From Hippea sp. KM1 (GTDB lineage: Bacteria > Campylobacterota_A > Desulfurellia > Desulfurellales > Hippeaceae): a stretch of 64,000 bases of DNA. The notes below the pieces were generated by a model. It worked only from the letters and a program-made list of their open reading frames with translations. It was not told the origin of the DNA and did no database searches. Shown in pieces: positions 1 through 10,576 of this stretch. Each line of letters opens with the position of its first letter. Position 1 is the stretch's first letter. Made by a program: the position numbers and the translations under genes. The stretch is taken from contig NZ_JAFP01000001.1 in NCBI RefSeq assembly GCF_000526195.1, positions 966,001 through 1,030,000 of the forward strand, in the 5' to 3' direction.

Positions 1-241
1 CAATGAAAAACAGCTTAAAAAACGCCACCAATTCCCAATAGAACAGTATAGGCTTATCAAACCTAACATGGCAGTTGAAAAACGGCACTATATAGTTGCC
101 ATTTTCTATCATCCTTAGGGCAGCATCCACATATTTAGGCTCATCCGGCGGGAAAAATGAGATATAAAAGCTGCCTATCGAAAAGAATACAAACAGATAT
201 ATAAAAATCGATGCCTTGTTCTTTGTGAGTCTATCCAGCAA
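1..241 (-). CDS. Membrane glycosyltransferase, GT39/ArnT-like (N-terminal part)
   Basis: Only the first 80 codons are inside the window; the gene runs off the left edge. The translation begins with a basic stretch, has one hydrophobic segment (about residues 12-30), then FFPPDEPKYVDAALRM and, further on, RFDKPILFYWE. This is the acidic first periplasmic loop typical of polyprenyl-phosphate-sugar transferases of the PMT_2/ArnT family, where the Asp-Glu pair is catalytic. Such enzymes move a sugar from a lipid carrier to lipid A or protein on the outer face of the inner membrane. The likely start is TTG at 241-239, directly after the in-frame TAA of the preceding gene; no ATG lies near and the ribosome site is weak. 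The acceptor cannot be deduced. Confidence 0.75.
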   Translation of the reverse strand, partial: MLDRLTKNKASIFIYLFVFFSIGSFYISFFPPDEPKYVDAALRMIENGNYIVPFFNCHVRFDKPILFYWELVAFFKLFFI

Positions 242-796
242 TTAGTCTTTACCCAAAATTATCCTCTGGAGTTTTTTGAATGATTCTGTGCCTGCAAACT
301 CAAGCCAGTAAAACACCAATGTCTCGGCAGGAACAACGCTTATGCCGTATCCGTTGTAAAAATCCATTGCCGTTGAATAGAACTCATCCTCCCTCGATGT
401 TGTTGCATCCTTTGCTATTACGACATTGTACCCTTTCGCCTTCAAATCCACAGCTGTTGACAGAACGCATATATGTGATTCTATACCCGTAAGAACAACG
501 GTCTTTCTGCCCAACTCCTCTATCCTTTTTGCTATCTCATCTATCTTCAGGGCAGAAAACGACATCTTATCGAACCTTTCGGCATTGTATTTTTCAAGCA
601 GAGACTTAAGCGGCTCTATTGTTTCTCCCAAGCCCTTGGGGTATTGCTCTGTGTATATTATGGGCATATTGAATTCGTTGGCAGCCTCAATCAATAGCCT
701 GATGTTCTTTGTGGTTCTATCCAGATTCTTCATAACCTTGCAGAGTTTCTCCTGCATATCGATTACAACCAAAACAGCGTTGTTCTTGGAAAACAT
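242..796 (-). CDS. Isochorismatase-like cysteine hydrolase
   Basis: An isochorismatase-superfamily alpha/beta hydrolase of about 184 residues. The expected catalytic triad is visible: Asp13 (VVIDMQEKL), Lys77 (FDKMSFS) and Cys110 in GIESHICVLSTAVDL. The TEQYPKGLGETI segment resembles the ISOC1/ISOC2 and YcaC-like branch rather than true isochorismate hydrolases, so the substrate is unknown. A GTG at 802 is in frame but lies inside the ribosome site; the AGGGGG at about 801-806 is correctly spaced for ATG 796, which I take as the start. It follows the coiled-coil gene by a few bases and is the penultimate gene of the run that begins at the tRNA. The family assignment is secure; the role is not. 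Confidence 0.85.
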   Translation of the reverse strand: MFSKNNAVLVVIDMQEKLCKVMKNLDRTTKNIRLLIEAANEFNMPIIYTEQYPKGLGETIEPLKSLLEKYNAERFDKMSFSALKIDEIAKRIEELGRKTVVLTGIESHICVLSTAVDLKAKGYNVVIAKDATTSREDEFYSTAMDFYNGYGISVVPAETLVFYWLEFAGTESFKKLQRIILGKD

Positions 797-806
797 AGGC
801 ACCCCC

Positions 807-1115
807 TTATTTTTTCAGGTATTGTGATATCTTCTTTGCATCGCTTTCTTTGGATTTAAACTCACCCAACAGCTGCTCCTTCTTCTCAATAACCATATCT
901 ATCAATCTATTATTATCATCTATCAATTTTTTTGCAAGCTCCAATTCATCCTCGGGCGGCTCACCGTTTGACTTTAGCCTATCAAACAGCTCATTCCTCT
1001 TTCTGAATAATCTATCAACTTCTGCAAGGTTGAAATCCTTTTTAGAAATCTCCTTTTCTATTTCCTTGCTATTCTCAAAGAGCTTGTCGTATATGTCTTT
1101 TCTTTTTTCATCCAC
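807..1115 (-). CDS. Small charged coiled-coil protein
   Basis: 102 residues, almost entirely charged and predicted helical (KEIEKEISKKDF, DRLFRKRNELFDRL, RLIDMVIEKKEQLLGEF), with no signal peptide, membrane segment or cysteine. The start is GTG at 1115, preceded by AGGGAG seven bases upstream. It overlaps the end of the Ppx/GppA gene by 8 bp, so it is probably translationally coupled. I do not recognise the family. Size and heptad-like helices recall small flagellar or secretion chaperones of the FliT/FlgN type, but no diagnostic residue supports that. Position in the phosphate gene block suggests a role there, by context only. Confidence 0.7.
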   Translation of the reverse strand: MDEKRKDIYDKLFENSKEIEKEISKKDFNLAEVDRLFRKRNELFDRLKSNGEPPEDELELAKKLIDDNNRLIDMVIEKKEQLLGEFKSKESDAKKISQYLKK

Positions 1116-2028
1116 CGCAAAACTCCCTTATTATAACGCCTTCTCTTAAGCTTCCATTCGTGGTTATAAGATAATCCTTGCCAAAAAACTCAAGCACCCT
1201 CTTTATGATATAAGCACCTATTACTATAACATCCTCCCTGCCTTTTTCCAAGATGGGGTATCGCCTTAGCCTATCCTCAGAACTCATCGACATCATATCC
1301 TTCAGTATAGACTCAACCGTCGACTTCTTAAGCAGATGCCCCTCAACTATATCGTGCCTGTATTCCTTAAGCTTTAAATCTATGGCAGCCAGGGTGGTTG
1401 TGGTGCCTGCATTGGCCACAATCTCATCGACTCGCCTGTCTTTAACCTTCTCACCCAAAAAGCCAATAAACTCATCACCTATCCTTAAAAGCTCATCCTT
1501 ACTGGGCGGATCGTTCAAGATGTGTTTTTCCAATAGCTTCACAACGCCAGTGGGCAGACTAAAGGCCTCCTTAAGCCTATCATCAAAAGAGAACATAAAC
1601 TCGGTGCTGCCACCACCCAAATCAAAAGCCACCCAGCTTTTATTCCTGATTCTGCCGTTTAGGAAATACACTATACCCAAATGGGTAAGGACAGCCTCCT
1701 CAACGCCGTCTATAACCCTTATATCAAGACCCAAAGACCTCGCTCTTTCTAAAAACTCATCCCTGTTTAAGGCCTCCCGTGTGGCGCTTGTTGCAACAGC
1801 AATGGTTCTATCAACCCTAAAGTCATCTATGATTCTCAAATAGTCCTTCAATATCGATACAGCCCGTTCTATGGCCTCGGCCTTGAGCAGTTTTTGCGGC
1901 AGAAAACCCTCACCCAGACGGGCTATTCTGCTCTTTTGAACCAAAAAATCAAACCTGCACGGCTCCTCTTTCTTTGCTATGAGCAGTCGTATGGTGTTTG
2001 TTCCTATATCAATGGATGCGACAATCAT
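1108..2028 (-). CDS. ppx: Ppx/GppA-family phosphatase
   Basis: Exopolyphosphatase or guanosine pentaphosphatase of the ASKHA (actin/Hsp70 fold) superfamily, 306 residues. Visible motifs are the first phosphate loop SIDIGTNTIRLL (residues 5-16), VATSATREA (78-86), the catalytic Glu region DGVEEA (107-112) and the second phosphate loop DLGGGSTEF (136-144). The protein is the short two-domain form without the C-terminal HD-like extension of E. coli Ppx. It begins with ATG immediately after the PiT permease stop (no gap), which is itself coupled to the PhoU-like gene, arguing for a role in polyphosphate or phosphate homeostasis. Polyphosphate and pppGpp activities cannot be told apart from sequence. 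Confidence 0.9.
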   Translation of the reverse strand: MIVASIDIGTNTIRLLIAKKEEPCRFDFLVQKSRIARLGEGFLPQKLLKAEAIERAVSILKDYLRIIDDFRVDRTIAVATSATREALNRDEFLERARSLGLDIRVIDGVEEAVLTHLGIVYFLNGRIRNKSWVAFDLGGGSTEFMFSFDDRLKEAFSLPTGVVKLLEKHILNDPPSKDELLRIGDEFIGFLGEKVKDRRVDEIVANAGTTTTLAAIDLKLKEYRHDIVEGHLLKKSTVESILKDMMSMSSEDRLRRYPILEKGREDVIVIGAYIIKRVLEFFGKDYLITTNGSLREGVIIREFCGG

Positions 2029-3276
2029 CTAACTCAAAAACAAGCCCTTTAGAACAAGGAATATGGCAGCCGATAGAGCAGCAGCTATAGGCAGGGTTAA
2101 CAGCCATGAAACCACTATATCCTTCAATACCTTAAGGTTCAATGCACCTATACCCCTTGCAAGACCAACGCCTATAACAGAACCCACAAGCGTATGGGTC
2201 GTGGAGATGGGCAACCCCATCTTGGAGCAGACCAAAACCGTGGTTGCAGCGCCAAACTCTGCGGCAAAACCCCTTGAGGGTGTCATATCCGTAATCTTCC
2301 TGCCCACAACCAATATAACCTTATAACCATACATCGAAAGCCCGGCCACTATACCCACAGCACCAACACTCAACACCCAGATAGGCATCGAAAGCTGCTG
2401 ATGGGCCGTTAAGGCCTTGGCATAAACCGCACCCATTAAAGGTCCGACGGCATTAGCAACATCGTTTGCACCATGAGAAAACGCCATATACGATGCTGTA
2501 ATCACCTGGAGTATGGCAAATATCCTTTCAACCTGCGGATACCTCCTCTTATAGGGCAGGGTGGTATCAACGGGTATGCCCGAAACTATCTTGTATATAA
2601 CGCCATAGAATACAACACTAACGCCTATCGCTATGAGGAGTGAGTTTGTGAAGGAGAAGTTCAGATGAAGGTTCTTCAGCCCCTTATAAAGCATAGAGAA
2701 AACCAGCACCATAGAAACCATAAACGCCAAAAACGGTGCATACTTCTTTGCAGCCACAACGGGTTTATCGTTTGTAAGTATCTTCTTTGAAATGAACAGG
2801 AAGATAAAAAACGAGATTATGCCGCCGCTGATGGGTGAAACTATCCAGCTTAAAACAATCGTTACGACCTTACCCCACTCAATAGAGCTTAAGCCCTGCG
2901 TGACGATACCAAAACCCATTACGCCACCGACTATGGAGTGTGTGGTCGATACAGGCATTCCAAGTTTGGTTGCCATATTCACCCATAAGGCTGCAGCAAG
3001 CAGTGTGGCAAGCATACCGTATGCAAATACAATGGCCTGGCTCTCATAGGAAAACGGGTTAACAATACCCTTTGCAACCGTTAAGCTAACATGATTGCCC
3101 ACAAGCATGGCGCCTGAAAACTCAAAGATAGCCGCCACGATAATGGCCTGCTTAAAGCTTAAACTGCGTGCGCCAACGCTCGTGCCCATGGCGTTGGCCA
3201 CATCATTGGCGCCGATATTCCAGGCCATATAGAAGCCAAATGCAGCAGCCAAAAGTATAATCAATACGGGGCTCAT
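2029..3276 (-). CDS. pit: PiT-family inorganic phosphate permease
   Basis: Inner-membrane phosphate transporter (PF01384), 415 residues, strongly hydrophobic. Both halves of the internal duplication carry the family signature: GANDVANAMG at residues 22-31 and GANDVANAVG at 269-278. Each is followed by a TTH repeat, PVSTTHSIVGG near 108 and PISTTHTLVGS in the C-terminal half. A hydrophilic central loop lies near 235-250. The ATG start overlaps the stop of the upstream DUF47 gene in an ATGA arrangement. Pairing of a PiT transporter with a DUF47 (PhoU-like) protein is common; the latter is thought to modulate transport. Likely cation-coupled, low-affinity phosphate uptake. Confidence 0.93.
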   Translation of the reverse strand: MSPVLIILLAAAFGFYMAWNIGANDVANAMGTSVGARSLSFKQAIIVAAIFEFSGAMLVGNHVSLTVAKGIVNPFSYESQAIVFAYGMLATLLAAALWVNMATKLGMPVSTTHSIVGGVMGFGIVTQGLSSIEWGKVVTIVLSWIVSPISGGIISFFIFLFISKKILTNDKPVVAAKKYAPFLAFMVSMVLVFSMLYKGLKNLHLNFSFTNSLLIAIGVSVVFYGVIYKIVSGIPVDTTLPYKRRYPQVERIFAILQVITASYMAFSHGANDVANAVGPLMGAVYAKALTAHQQLSMPIWVLSVGAVGIVAGLSMYGYKVILVVGRKITDMTPSRGFAAEFGAATTVLVCSKMGLPISTTHTLVGSVIGVGLARGIGALNLKVLKDIVVSWLLTLPIAAALSAAIFLVLKGLFLS

Positions 3277-3941
3277 TGGGATATTATCAACCTTATCCTA
3301 TTTGCCATCTTCTCGGCAGCGTTTGCTATATCGCCTGTTGCCTCAATTATCTTCATCCACAATATCAAGGAGGCGCAATCAAGCTCCTCTGAGCTGTTTA
3401 CGACTATCTTTGTTAGGTCATACTGGAATACATCGGTTTCGTGCTCTTTTTCATTTATCTTATCGAGCAGCTCCAAAACCTCCTTGGCCTCAGGCCCTGC
3501 AAAACCCGCTTCCCTTAGCGTCTCAAGCTCCTCTATCACATGTTTCGAAAGCTCAACAACCTCAAGAACGCTCTTAACAAAACCGTTTATCTTGTTCTTC
3601 AACTCCTCAGGCACCTTGATGGTTTTGAATGTCATCAAGACGCCCAAATCCTCGGTCTTGTCCGCTATAGCGTCCATTGATGTAATTATCTGGAGTATAT
3701 CACCCCTGGCAACGGGCATGAATATACTCTTTGGCAGGCTCTGTCTTATTGTATTCTTTATCGTATCGGTCTTGTATTCATGATCAGAGATCTCCTTGGC
3801 GATACGCTGTATGCTCTCCTCATCCGAATTCAAAAACGCCTCATACAACTGGGGTATCCTGCCGGTGCACTCCATAACCTCTTTCATCATCTCCATAATG
3901 GCTATGAAGGGAGACTTCCTAAATAAATCGAAAATACCCAT
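3273..3941 (-). CDS. DUF47/PhoU-like phosphate transport regulator
   Basis: 222 residues, all helical, matching the DUF47 family (TIGR00153-type). The region FMPVARGDILQIITSMD is typical: it resembles the PhoU metal-binding helix, and the later conserved acidic stretch is KINEKEHETDVFQYDL. No membrane segment or signal peptide is seen, so it is cytoplasmic. A strong AGGGGGAG ribosome site lies just before ATG 3941. It sits directly upstream of and overlaps the PiT permease by 4 bp, the classic arrangement in which the DUF47 protein controls or assembles with the transporter. PhoU itself is less likely, since no Pst ABC genes are present here. Confidence 0.9.
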   Translation of the reverse strand: MGIFDLFRKSPFIAIMEMMKEVMECTGRIPQLYEAFLNSDEESIQRIAKEISDHEYKTDTIKNTIRQSLPKSIFMPVARGDILQIITSMDAIADKTEDLGVLMTFKTIKVPEELKNKINGFVKSVLEVVELSKHVIEELETLREAGFAGPEAKEVLELLDKINEKEHETDVFQYDLTKIVVNSSEELDCASLILWMKIIEATGDIANAAEKMANRIRLIISQ

Positions 3942-3951
3942 AACTCTCCCC

Positions 3952-4974
3952 CTAACTCTTTAGCTTTTCAATTATACTCCTTGCCACATCCTCAAAGGCC
4001 TGTGCCACCGGCGATGTCGGGTTGGAAACCACAATTGGCTTACCCTTATCGCCACCCTCTCTTACCTCGACATCTATGGGTATCTCACCCAAAAAGTCCA
4101 GGCCGGTCTCATTGGCAAACTTCTTTGCTCCACCGTGATCGAATATATCTGTTCTTGCGCCGCAGTGCGGGCAGATAAAATAGCTCATATTCTCAATAAC
4201 GCCGATGGTCGGTATGTTGAGTCGCTTGAAGAAATCATGGGCCCTCATAGCATCACTCATAGCCACATTTTGAGGCGTTATGACTATGATACCACCGCTA
4301 ACCTTGGTAAGCTGGGCCAAAGACAACTGGGCATCGCCGGTGCCTGGCGGCAGATCCACAACCAAAAAGTCCAAATCGCCCCAGACAACATCGTCTAAAA
4401 ACTGCTTGATGGCCTGATGTATTAAAGCCCCTCTCCAGATAACCGCAGCATCCTTCGGAACCAGATTGCCTATAGATAGAATCTTTATGCCGTATTTCTC
4501 TATGGGGAGTATCTTATCCTTGTATTTTGGGTCTATCGTAACAGGGACACCCTCAATACCCATCATTGTTGGTATGTTAGGCCCATAGATGTCGGCATCC
4601 AAAAGCCCGACCTTGTATCCGAATTTAGCCAAAGCCAATGCCGTATTTACGCTAACCGTGGATTTACCCACACCACCTTTACCCGATGTTGTTGCTATGA
4701 CATGCTTGATCTTTGAGAGCTTCTTGGATTCATCCACCACCTTCTCTATAACCAACTCCACATCCTCAACGCCGTCAATCTTTTTGACGGCCATGGGTAT
4801 GCTTTTCTTAAGCAGTTCTATTACCGAGTCGTTCTCCTCATGCTTAAGCTTAAGCTTGACAATAACCTTAGAGCCTTCAACCTCCACATCCTCAAGCACA
4901 CCCTCTTTTACTATGCTATGCGTCTTACCAGGATAAAATACCCGGTTAAGCTCACCTATAACCCTATCCTTCAT
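3952..4974 (-). CDS. mrp: Mrp/ApbC-type iron-sulfur cluster carrier ATPase
   Basis: P-loop NTPase of the Mrp/NBP35 family, 340 residues. Residues 1-85 form a MIP18/DUF59-like domain. The deviant Walker A with two lysines, SGKGGVGKSTV, is at about 97-107, DADIYGPNIP near 126 and VVDLPPGTGDAQ near 205. The bridging iron-sulfur ligand pair is CPHC at 268-271. Proteins of this type bind and transfer [4Fe-4S] clusters to apo-enzymes in the cytoplasm. It lies between ahcY (24 bp gap) and the phosphate genes (10 bp gap), in the same direction. It could serve the radical SAM and iron-sulfur enzymes encoded nearby, but that is an inference from context. Confidence 0.94.
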   Translation of the reverse strand: MKDRVIGELNRVFYPGKTHSIVKEGVLEDVEVEGSKVIVKLKLKHEENDSVIELLKKSIPMAVKKIDGVEDVELVIEKVVDESKKLSKIKHVIATTSGKGGVGKSTVSVNTALALAKFGYKVGLLDADIYGPNIPTMMGIEGVPVTIDPKYKDKILPIEKYGIKILSIGNLVPKDAAVIWRGALIHQAIKQFLDDVVWGDLDFLVVDLPPGTGDAQLSLAQLTKVSGGIIVITPQNVAMSDAMRAHDFFKRLNIPTIGVIENMSYFICPHCGARTDIFDHGGAKKFANETGLDFLGEIPIDVEVREGGDKGKPIVVSNPTSPVAQAFEDVARSIIEKLKS

Positions 4975-4998
4975 GGCTATATCTCCTTTTAAAAACTA

Positions 4999-7417
<2,419 letters not shown>

Positions 7418-7444
7418 GGGTTTACTCCTTTCCAAAAAGAAAAA

Positions 7445-7533
7445 TGGTGCCGAAGAGGGGGGTCGAACCCCTACGGGCGTTAAAGCCCACTAGACCCTGA
7501 ATCTAGCGCGTCTGCCAGTTCCGCCACTTCGGC
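7445..7533 (-). tRNA. tRNA-Leu (anticodon CAG)
   Basis: Read on the minus strand, a complete class II tRNA of 89 nt including an encoded CCA. The acceptor stem GCCGAAG (7533-7527) pairs with CTTCGGC near 7455-7449, followed by discriminator A and CCA at 7447-7445. The anticodon stem CTAGA/TCTAG encloses the loop TTCAGGG, giving anticodon CAG (Leu, codon CUG). A long variable arm (GTGGGCTTTAACGCCC) and a T-loop GTTCGAC are present, as expected for tRNA-Leu. A strong promoter lies 13 bases upstream, and metK follows after 27 bp. Confidence 0.97.
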
Positions 7534-7545
7534 ACTCCGCTTGAG

Positions 7546-7573
7546 ATTATAATCAAAACATCGCCTGTGTCAA
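7546..7573 (-). promoter_or_regulatory. Sigma-70-type promoter for tRNA-Leu and probably metK
   Basis: On the minus strand TTGACA (7573-7568), 16 bases, then TATAAT (7551-7546): both hexamers match consensus. The -35 box begins at the base directly beyond the TGA stop of the HemW-like gene, and the -10 lies 12 bases before the tRNA 5' end. It probably drives the whole minus-strand run from the tRNA to the left window edge. Confidence 0.8.
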
Positions 7574-8674
7574 TCATATAAATTCACTAAAGATGGCATT
7601 TGATACCAACATGGCTTTGGGACTTGCCAAAAACAGCCGTCCGCCGTCTTTCTTCAAAAGCCCCAATTCCAAAAAATACCTTATCCTCTCCCCAAACAAA
7701 TCCATTACATCAACACCGTATCTATGCCTGAAGCTTTCAAGCTCAACCCCTTTTTTTAGCCTTAAGGCTAAAACAAACATCTCCCTGGCAAGCTCAATTT
7801 CACTGAGCCTTTCCTCAACCACCCAGCTCCCTTTGGGATTTTCTAAATACTCTATCAAATTGTTAGTGTTCTTTGTGCGCATATTCGATACAAACGAGCT
7901 TGCAGACACACCAAATCCCCTATAATCATACCCAAGCCAATAGGCGCTATTGTGCCTGCTTTCAAAACCCCTCTTAGCAAAATTCGATATCTCATACTGT
8001 TCAAGACCACATCCTGTTAAAACCTCGCACAATTTAAGATAAAACGCCTCAACATCCTCATCAGGGGACGGCCTAAAACCCATTCTGTAAAACTCACTGC
8101 CCTTATCGACACTGAGCATATATGCAGAGACATGGTGTATATCGAGCCTGCAGGTGATAGCCAGATCATTCAGCAGTTCATCCATTGTCTCATTCACCCC
8201 GTAAATCAAATCTATACTGATGTTCTCAAAACCAGCAGATAGGGCATCATCAATAACCCTTAAGCTATCCTCTTTTTTGTGTATGCGACCCAAAAGCCTG
8301 AGTTTGTTATCCAAAAATGACTGAACACCGATACTTAATCTATTTATACCCATGCACTTTAAGGCCTTTAAATATTCCAGCCTAACAAGCGGTATTATCT
8401 CAAATGTCATCTCCTCTATCTTGCAACTAAATTCCTTATGCACCCTATTTAATATCCTCTCTATATGCTTAGGCTTCAAAACCGAAGGCGTCCCGCCACC
8501 AAAATAGATGGTTTTTACCGTTTTGTCTGTATAGAAGCTATCGATCTCCTCAATCAACGCATCCACATACCTATCAAGATAGCCAAGTCTTTTCTCATAA
8601 GAGACGAAACTGCAATACTGGCATTTTCTATAGCAAAACGGGATATGGAAATAGAAGTATATGTCGCTATTCAT
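7574..8674 (-). CDS. hemW: HemW-like radical SAM protein
   Basis: Radical SAM enzyme of the coproporphyrinogen III oxidase-like (HemW) family, 366 residues. The cluster motif is C14-x3-C18-x2-C21 within HIPFCYRKCQYCSF, followed by the SAM-binding GGGTPS. Later features are LSIGVQSF, DLIYGVN and a C-terminal HemW-type domain. The sequence has Cys-Ser after the third cysteine, whereas true HemN has an additional Cys there, so a heme-binding or heme-trafficking role is more likely than coproporphyrinogen oxidation. It overlaps the small zinc-ribbon gene upstream by 8 bp. Confidence 0.88.
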   Translation of the reverse strand: MNSDIYFYFHIPFCYRKCQYCSFVSYEKRLGYLDRYVDALIEEIDSFYTDKTVKTIYFGGGTPSVLKPKHIERILNRVHKEFSCKIEEMTFEIIPLVRLEYLKALKCMGINRLSIGVQSFLDNKLRLLGRIHKKEDSLRVIDDALSAGFENISIDLIYGVNETMDELLNDLAITCRLDIHHVSAYMLSVDKGSEFYRMGFRPSPDEDVEAFYLKLCEVLTGCGLEQYEISNFAKRGFESRHNSAYWLGYDYRGFGVSASSFVSNMRTKNTNNLIEYLENPKGSWVVEERLSEIELAREMFVLALRLKKGVELESFRHRYGVDVMDLFGERIRYFLELGLLKKDGGRLFLASPKAMLVSNAIFSEFI

Positions 8675-8894
8675 AACTGCCCCTTACTGTAAAGCTATTG
8701 CTTTTGACCTTTATGAAGCTTCCCTCATCGGTGCCGAATACATTGCCGCATCGTGGACATAAAACATTGATACCCTCTTTTGCTGTGTAATCCTCGACGA
8801 TCCTCTCCTTATAGCACCTAATCAGCTTACCTTTTCCTATCTTGCGGTATCGCATGAGTTTTGCTTTACATTTTGCACACTTTAATGTAAACAT
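8667..8894 (-). CDS. Small double CxxC zinc-ribbon protein
   Basis: 75 residues with two cysteine pairs, CAKCKAK near the N-terminus and CPRCGNVFG at about residues 46-54, plus a lone Cys in LIRCYKE. The spacing suggests a zinc ribbon holding one Zn. The middle is basic (MRYRKIGKGKLIRCYKER), which could contact nucleic acid. ATG 8894 is the likely start; the longer upstream reading frame, without domain-like sequence, overlaps the divergent methyltransferase gene and is rejected. No clear ribosome site is seen beyond GAG. Function unknown; it is coupled to the HemW-like gene. Confidence 0.75.
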   Translation of the reverse strand: MFTLKCAKCKAKLMRYRKIGKGKLIRCYKERIVEDYTAKEGINVLCPRCGNVFGTDEGSFIKVKSNSFTVRGSYE

Positions 8895-8935
8895 CTCAAC
8901 GCCATAATAACACAACCAAGAAAGAGGGGCAAAAC

Positions 8936-10027
8936 ATGCGGGCAAGAATAGAGGCAATCGTAAACGGTGGGCTGGGGCTTGCAAGAATAGACGGTGAGGT
9001 GGTCTTTGTTGATTATGCAATAGACAAAGAATTGATAGAGATAGAGATAACCCAGAAAAAGAAGGGTTATTCCAAAGGCAGGATAAAATCCATTATAGAG
9101 CCATCACCACACAGAATAGAACCACCATGCCCTTACTATACGCTCTGCGGGGGGTGTGATCTTCAACACATAAGATACGACCACCAATTGGAAATAAAAA
9201 AGGGAATAGTAAAAAACACCATAAAGAGGATAGCAAAGATAGATGTGCAAATAGCAGGCATCCATCCGTCAAATATGCAGTTCGGATACAGAAAAAGGGT
9301 CGATTTTAGCTGCCTAAAGGGCAGATGGGGGTTTCTAAAGAAGGGCTCAAGCGAATTTATAGGGATAGATAGGTGTCTTTTAGCCGATGATGCCATAAAC
9401 GATTACATAAAAAACAATAGCTGCATGAGAAAAACCAGGATAGAAATCGACGATAAAGGCAGAATAAACCAAAAACAGATGTATTTAGACATAGGAGTTG
9501 GAAAACCCCTAACATACAGATTGGGTGCATTCAGCCAGATAAATAGAAACATCAACATAAAGCTGATAGAAAGGATCACATCCATCGCAAAACAGACAAA
9601 CTCAAAGACGGCCATAGAGTTCTTCTGCGGCATCGGAAACTTCACCATACCCCTAAGCCTGAATCAAATAAGCATCACGGCCCTCGAATGGGACAAAAAC
9701 GCCGTTTTATCGCTAAAAGACAACATAAAGGCCTTCGGTATTAAAAACATAGCCATCCAGAGGGCTAATCTCATGCAACCCTTTAGAATAAACACAGAAT
9801 TCGACCTGGCCATATTAGACCCTCCCAGGGAGGGGGCAAGGTATGTCGCAGAGTGGCTAAGGAGAAGAAAGGTAAACTGGATTATTTATGTCTCGTGCGA
9901 GCCCTCGACACTGGCCAGGGATCTATTTATGTTGAAGGAGTCATACACCATCGAATCGGTGGAGTTGTTTGATATGTTTCCCCAGACGCACCACATAGAG
10001 ACGCTTGTTCTGTTAAAACTCAAATAG
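8936..10027 (+). CDS. TrmA/RlmD-family RNA (uracil-5-)-methyltransferase
   Basis: SAM-dependent RNA m5U methyltransferase, 363 residues. An N-terminal TRAM-like beta domain (residues 1-55) carries the iron-sulfur cluster ligands C65, C71 and C74 (PPCPYYTLCGGCDLQ); a fourth candidate is in IDRCLL. The Rossmann core has FFCGIGNFTIPL (SAM binding), AILDPPREGA (catalytic Asp and base recognition) and VSCEPSTLARD with the nucleophilic Cys. The iron-sulfur motif points to the RlmC/RlmD 23S rRNA branch rather than tRNA-specific TrmA, but the target site cannot be fixed. A GAGGGG ribosome site precedes the ATG. Its last 15 bases overlap the convergent DUF123 gene. Confidence 0.9.
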   Translation: MRARIEAIVNGGLGLARIDGEVVFVDYAIDKELIEIEITQKKKGYSKGRIKSIIEPSPHRIEPPCPYYTLCGGCDLQHIRYDHQLEIKKGIVKNTIKRIAKIDVQIAGIHPSNMQFGYRKRVDFSCLKGRWGFLKKGSSEFIGIDRCLLADDAINDYIKNNSCMRKTRIEIDDKGRINQKQMYLDIGVGKPLTYRLGAFSQINRNINIKLIERITSIAKQTNSKTAIEFFCGIGNFTIPLSLNQISITALEWDKNAVLSLKDNIKAFGIKNIAIQRANLMQPFRINTEFDLAILDPPREGARYVAEWLRRRKVNWIIYVSCEPSTLARDLFMLKESYTIESVELFDMFPQTHHIETLVLLKLK

Positions 10028-10483
10028 AATCATCCTTTTGGCCTTTGAGGCCCTAAAGATGGCATCGATGAGCTTATCCTTTGTTCTTGCGTAAAAAAGG
10101 TGGCTTAAACAGGCCGAATCGCTGCTTCCGAATCCGGGTATAGGGGTTAGTTTCTTTGATAGCTTTTTGGCTATAGGCTGCTCAAGCCTTTTAGGTGAAA
10201 TCCATACAACAAGCCCGTCTATATCGGCATACTCAAGGAGGTAATCGATATGCCAACGCCTGGCAAAAGACCCTGAAAGATACCTCTTAACCCTCTTTTT
10301 AAGCCCGCCCAAAGCAGAGCCCACATAGGCATAAAAACCACTCTCAAAGTAAATATCGCCTATAGCGCCTATCCTTATGCTCACACCGACACCAACATGC
10401 AATATTAAAACATATGTCCCTTTTTTACTTAAAAAATTATCAAACCTATCTATATCCACGCATTTTCTGTTCTGCCCGGTCAT
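10013..10483 (-). CDS. DUF123 (GIY-YIG-fold) protein
   Basis: About 156 residues. The core GTYVLILHV, then FYAYVGSALGGLKKRVKRYL and RRWHIDYLLEYADI, matches DUF123. This domain has a GIY-YIG nuclease-like fold and in archaea is sometimes fused to endonuclease III. The Y-x-G-S-A-x(3)-L-x-x-R pattern corresponds to the GIY-YIG arginine motif. The conserved C-terminal pair of segments FGSSDSACLSHLF is present. Start ATG 10483 is preceded by AGGGGAG; a TTG 17 codons upstream is in frame but has no ribosome site and lies within the promoter region. DNA repair is plausible but unproven. Confidence 0.85.
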   Translation of the reverse strand: MTGQNRKCVDIDRFDNFLSKKGTYVLILHVGVGVSIRIGAIGDIYFESGFYAYVGSALGGLKKRVKRYLSGSFARRWHIDYLLEYADIDGLVVWISPKRLEQPIAKKLSKKLTPIPGFGSSDSACLSHLFYARTKDKLIDAIFRASKAKRMILFEF

Positions 10484-10508
10484 TTTTTGGCTGCTCCCCT
10501 TTGGCTTT

Positions 10509-10538
10509 GTTATACCACATTTTTTATCTTGCAATCAA
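10509..10538 (-). promoter_or_regulatory. Extended -10 promoter for the DUF123 gene
   Basis: Minus strand: TTGATT (10538-10533), 18 bases, TATAAC (10514-10509) immediately preceded by TGG, an extended -10 element. It lies about 26 bases before the ATG at 10483. Its -35 overlaps the -35 of the divergent plus-strand promoter by two bases. Confidence 0.55.
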
Positions 10539-10558
10539 GGGCTAAATAGACTTATAAT
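10529..10558 (+). promoter_or_regulatory. Promoter for the VIT1-like gene
   Basis: TTGCAA (10529-10534), 18 bases, TATAAT (10553-10558). The -10 is consensus; the ATG at 10577 follows 18 bases later with a GGGGGAG ribosome site in between, so the leader is very short. Confidence 0.6.
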
Positions 10559-10576
10559 GAAGGCGGGGGAGAAAAG

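Noticed and set aside
7418-7444. Possible SAM riboswitch ahead of metK
   Set aside because: Only 27 bases lie between the tRNA and the metK start; there is no room for one.
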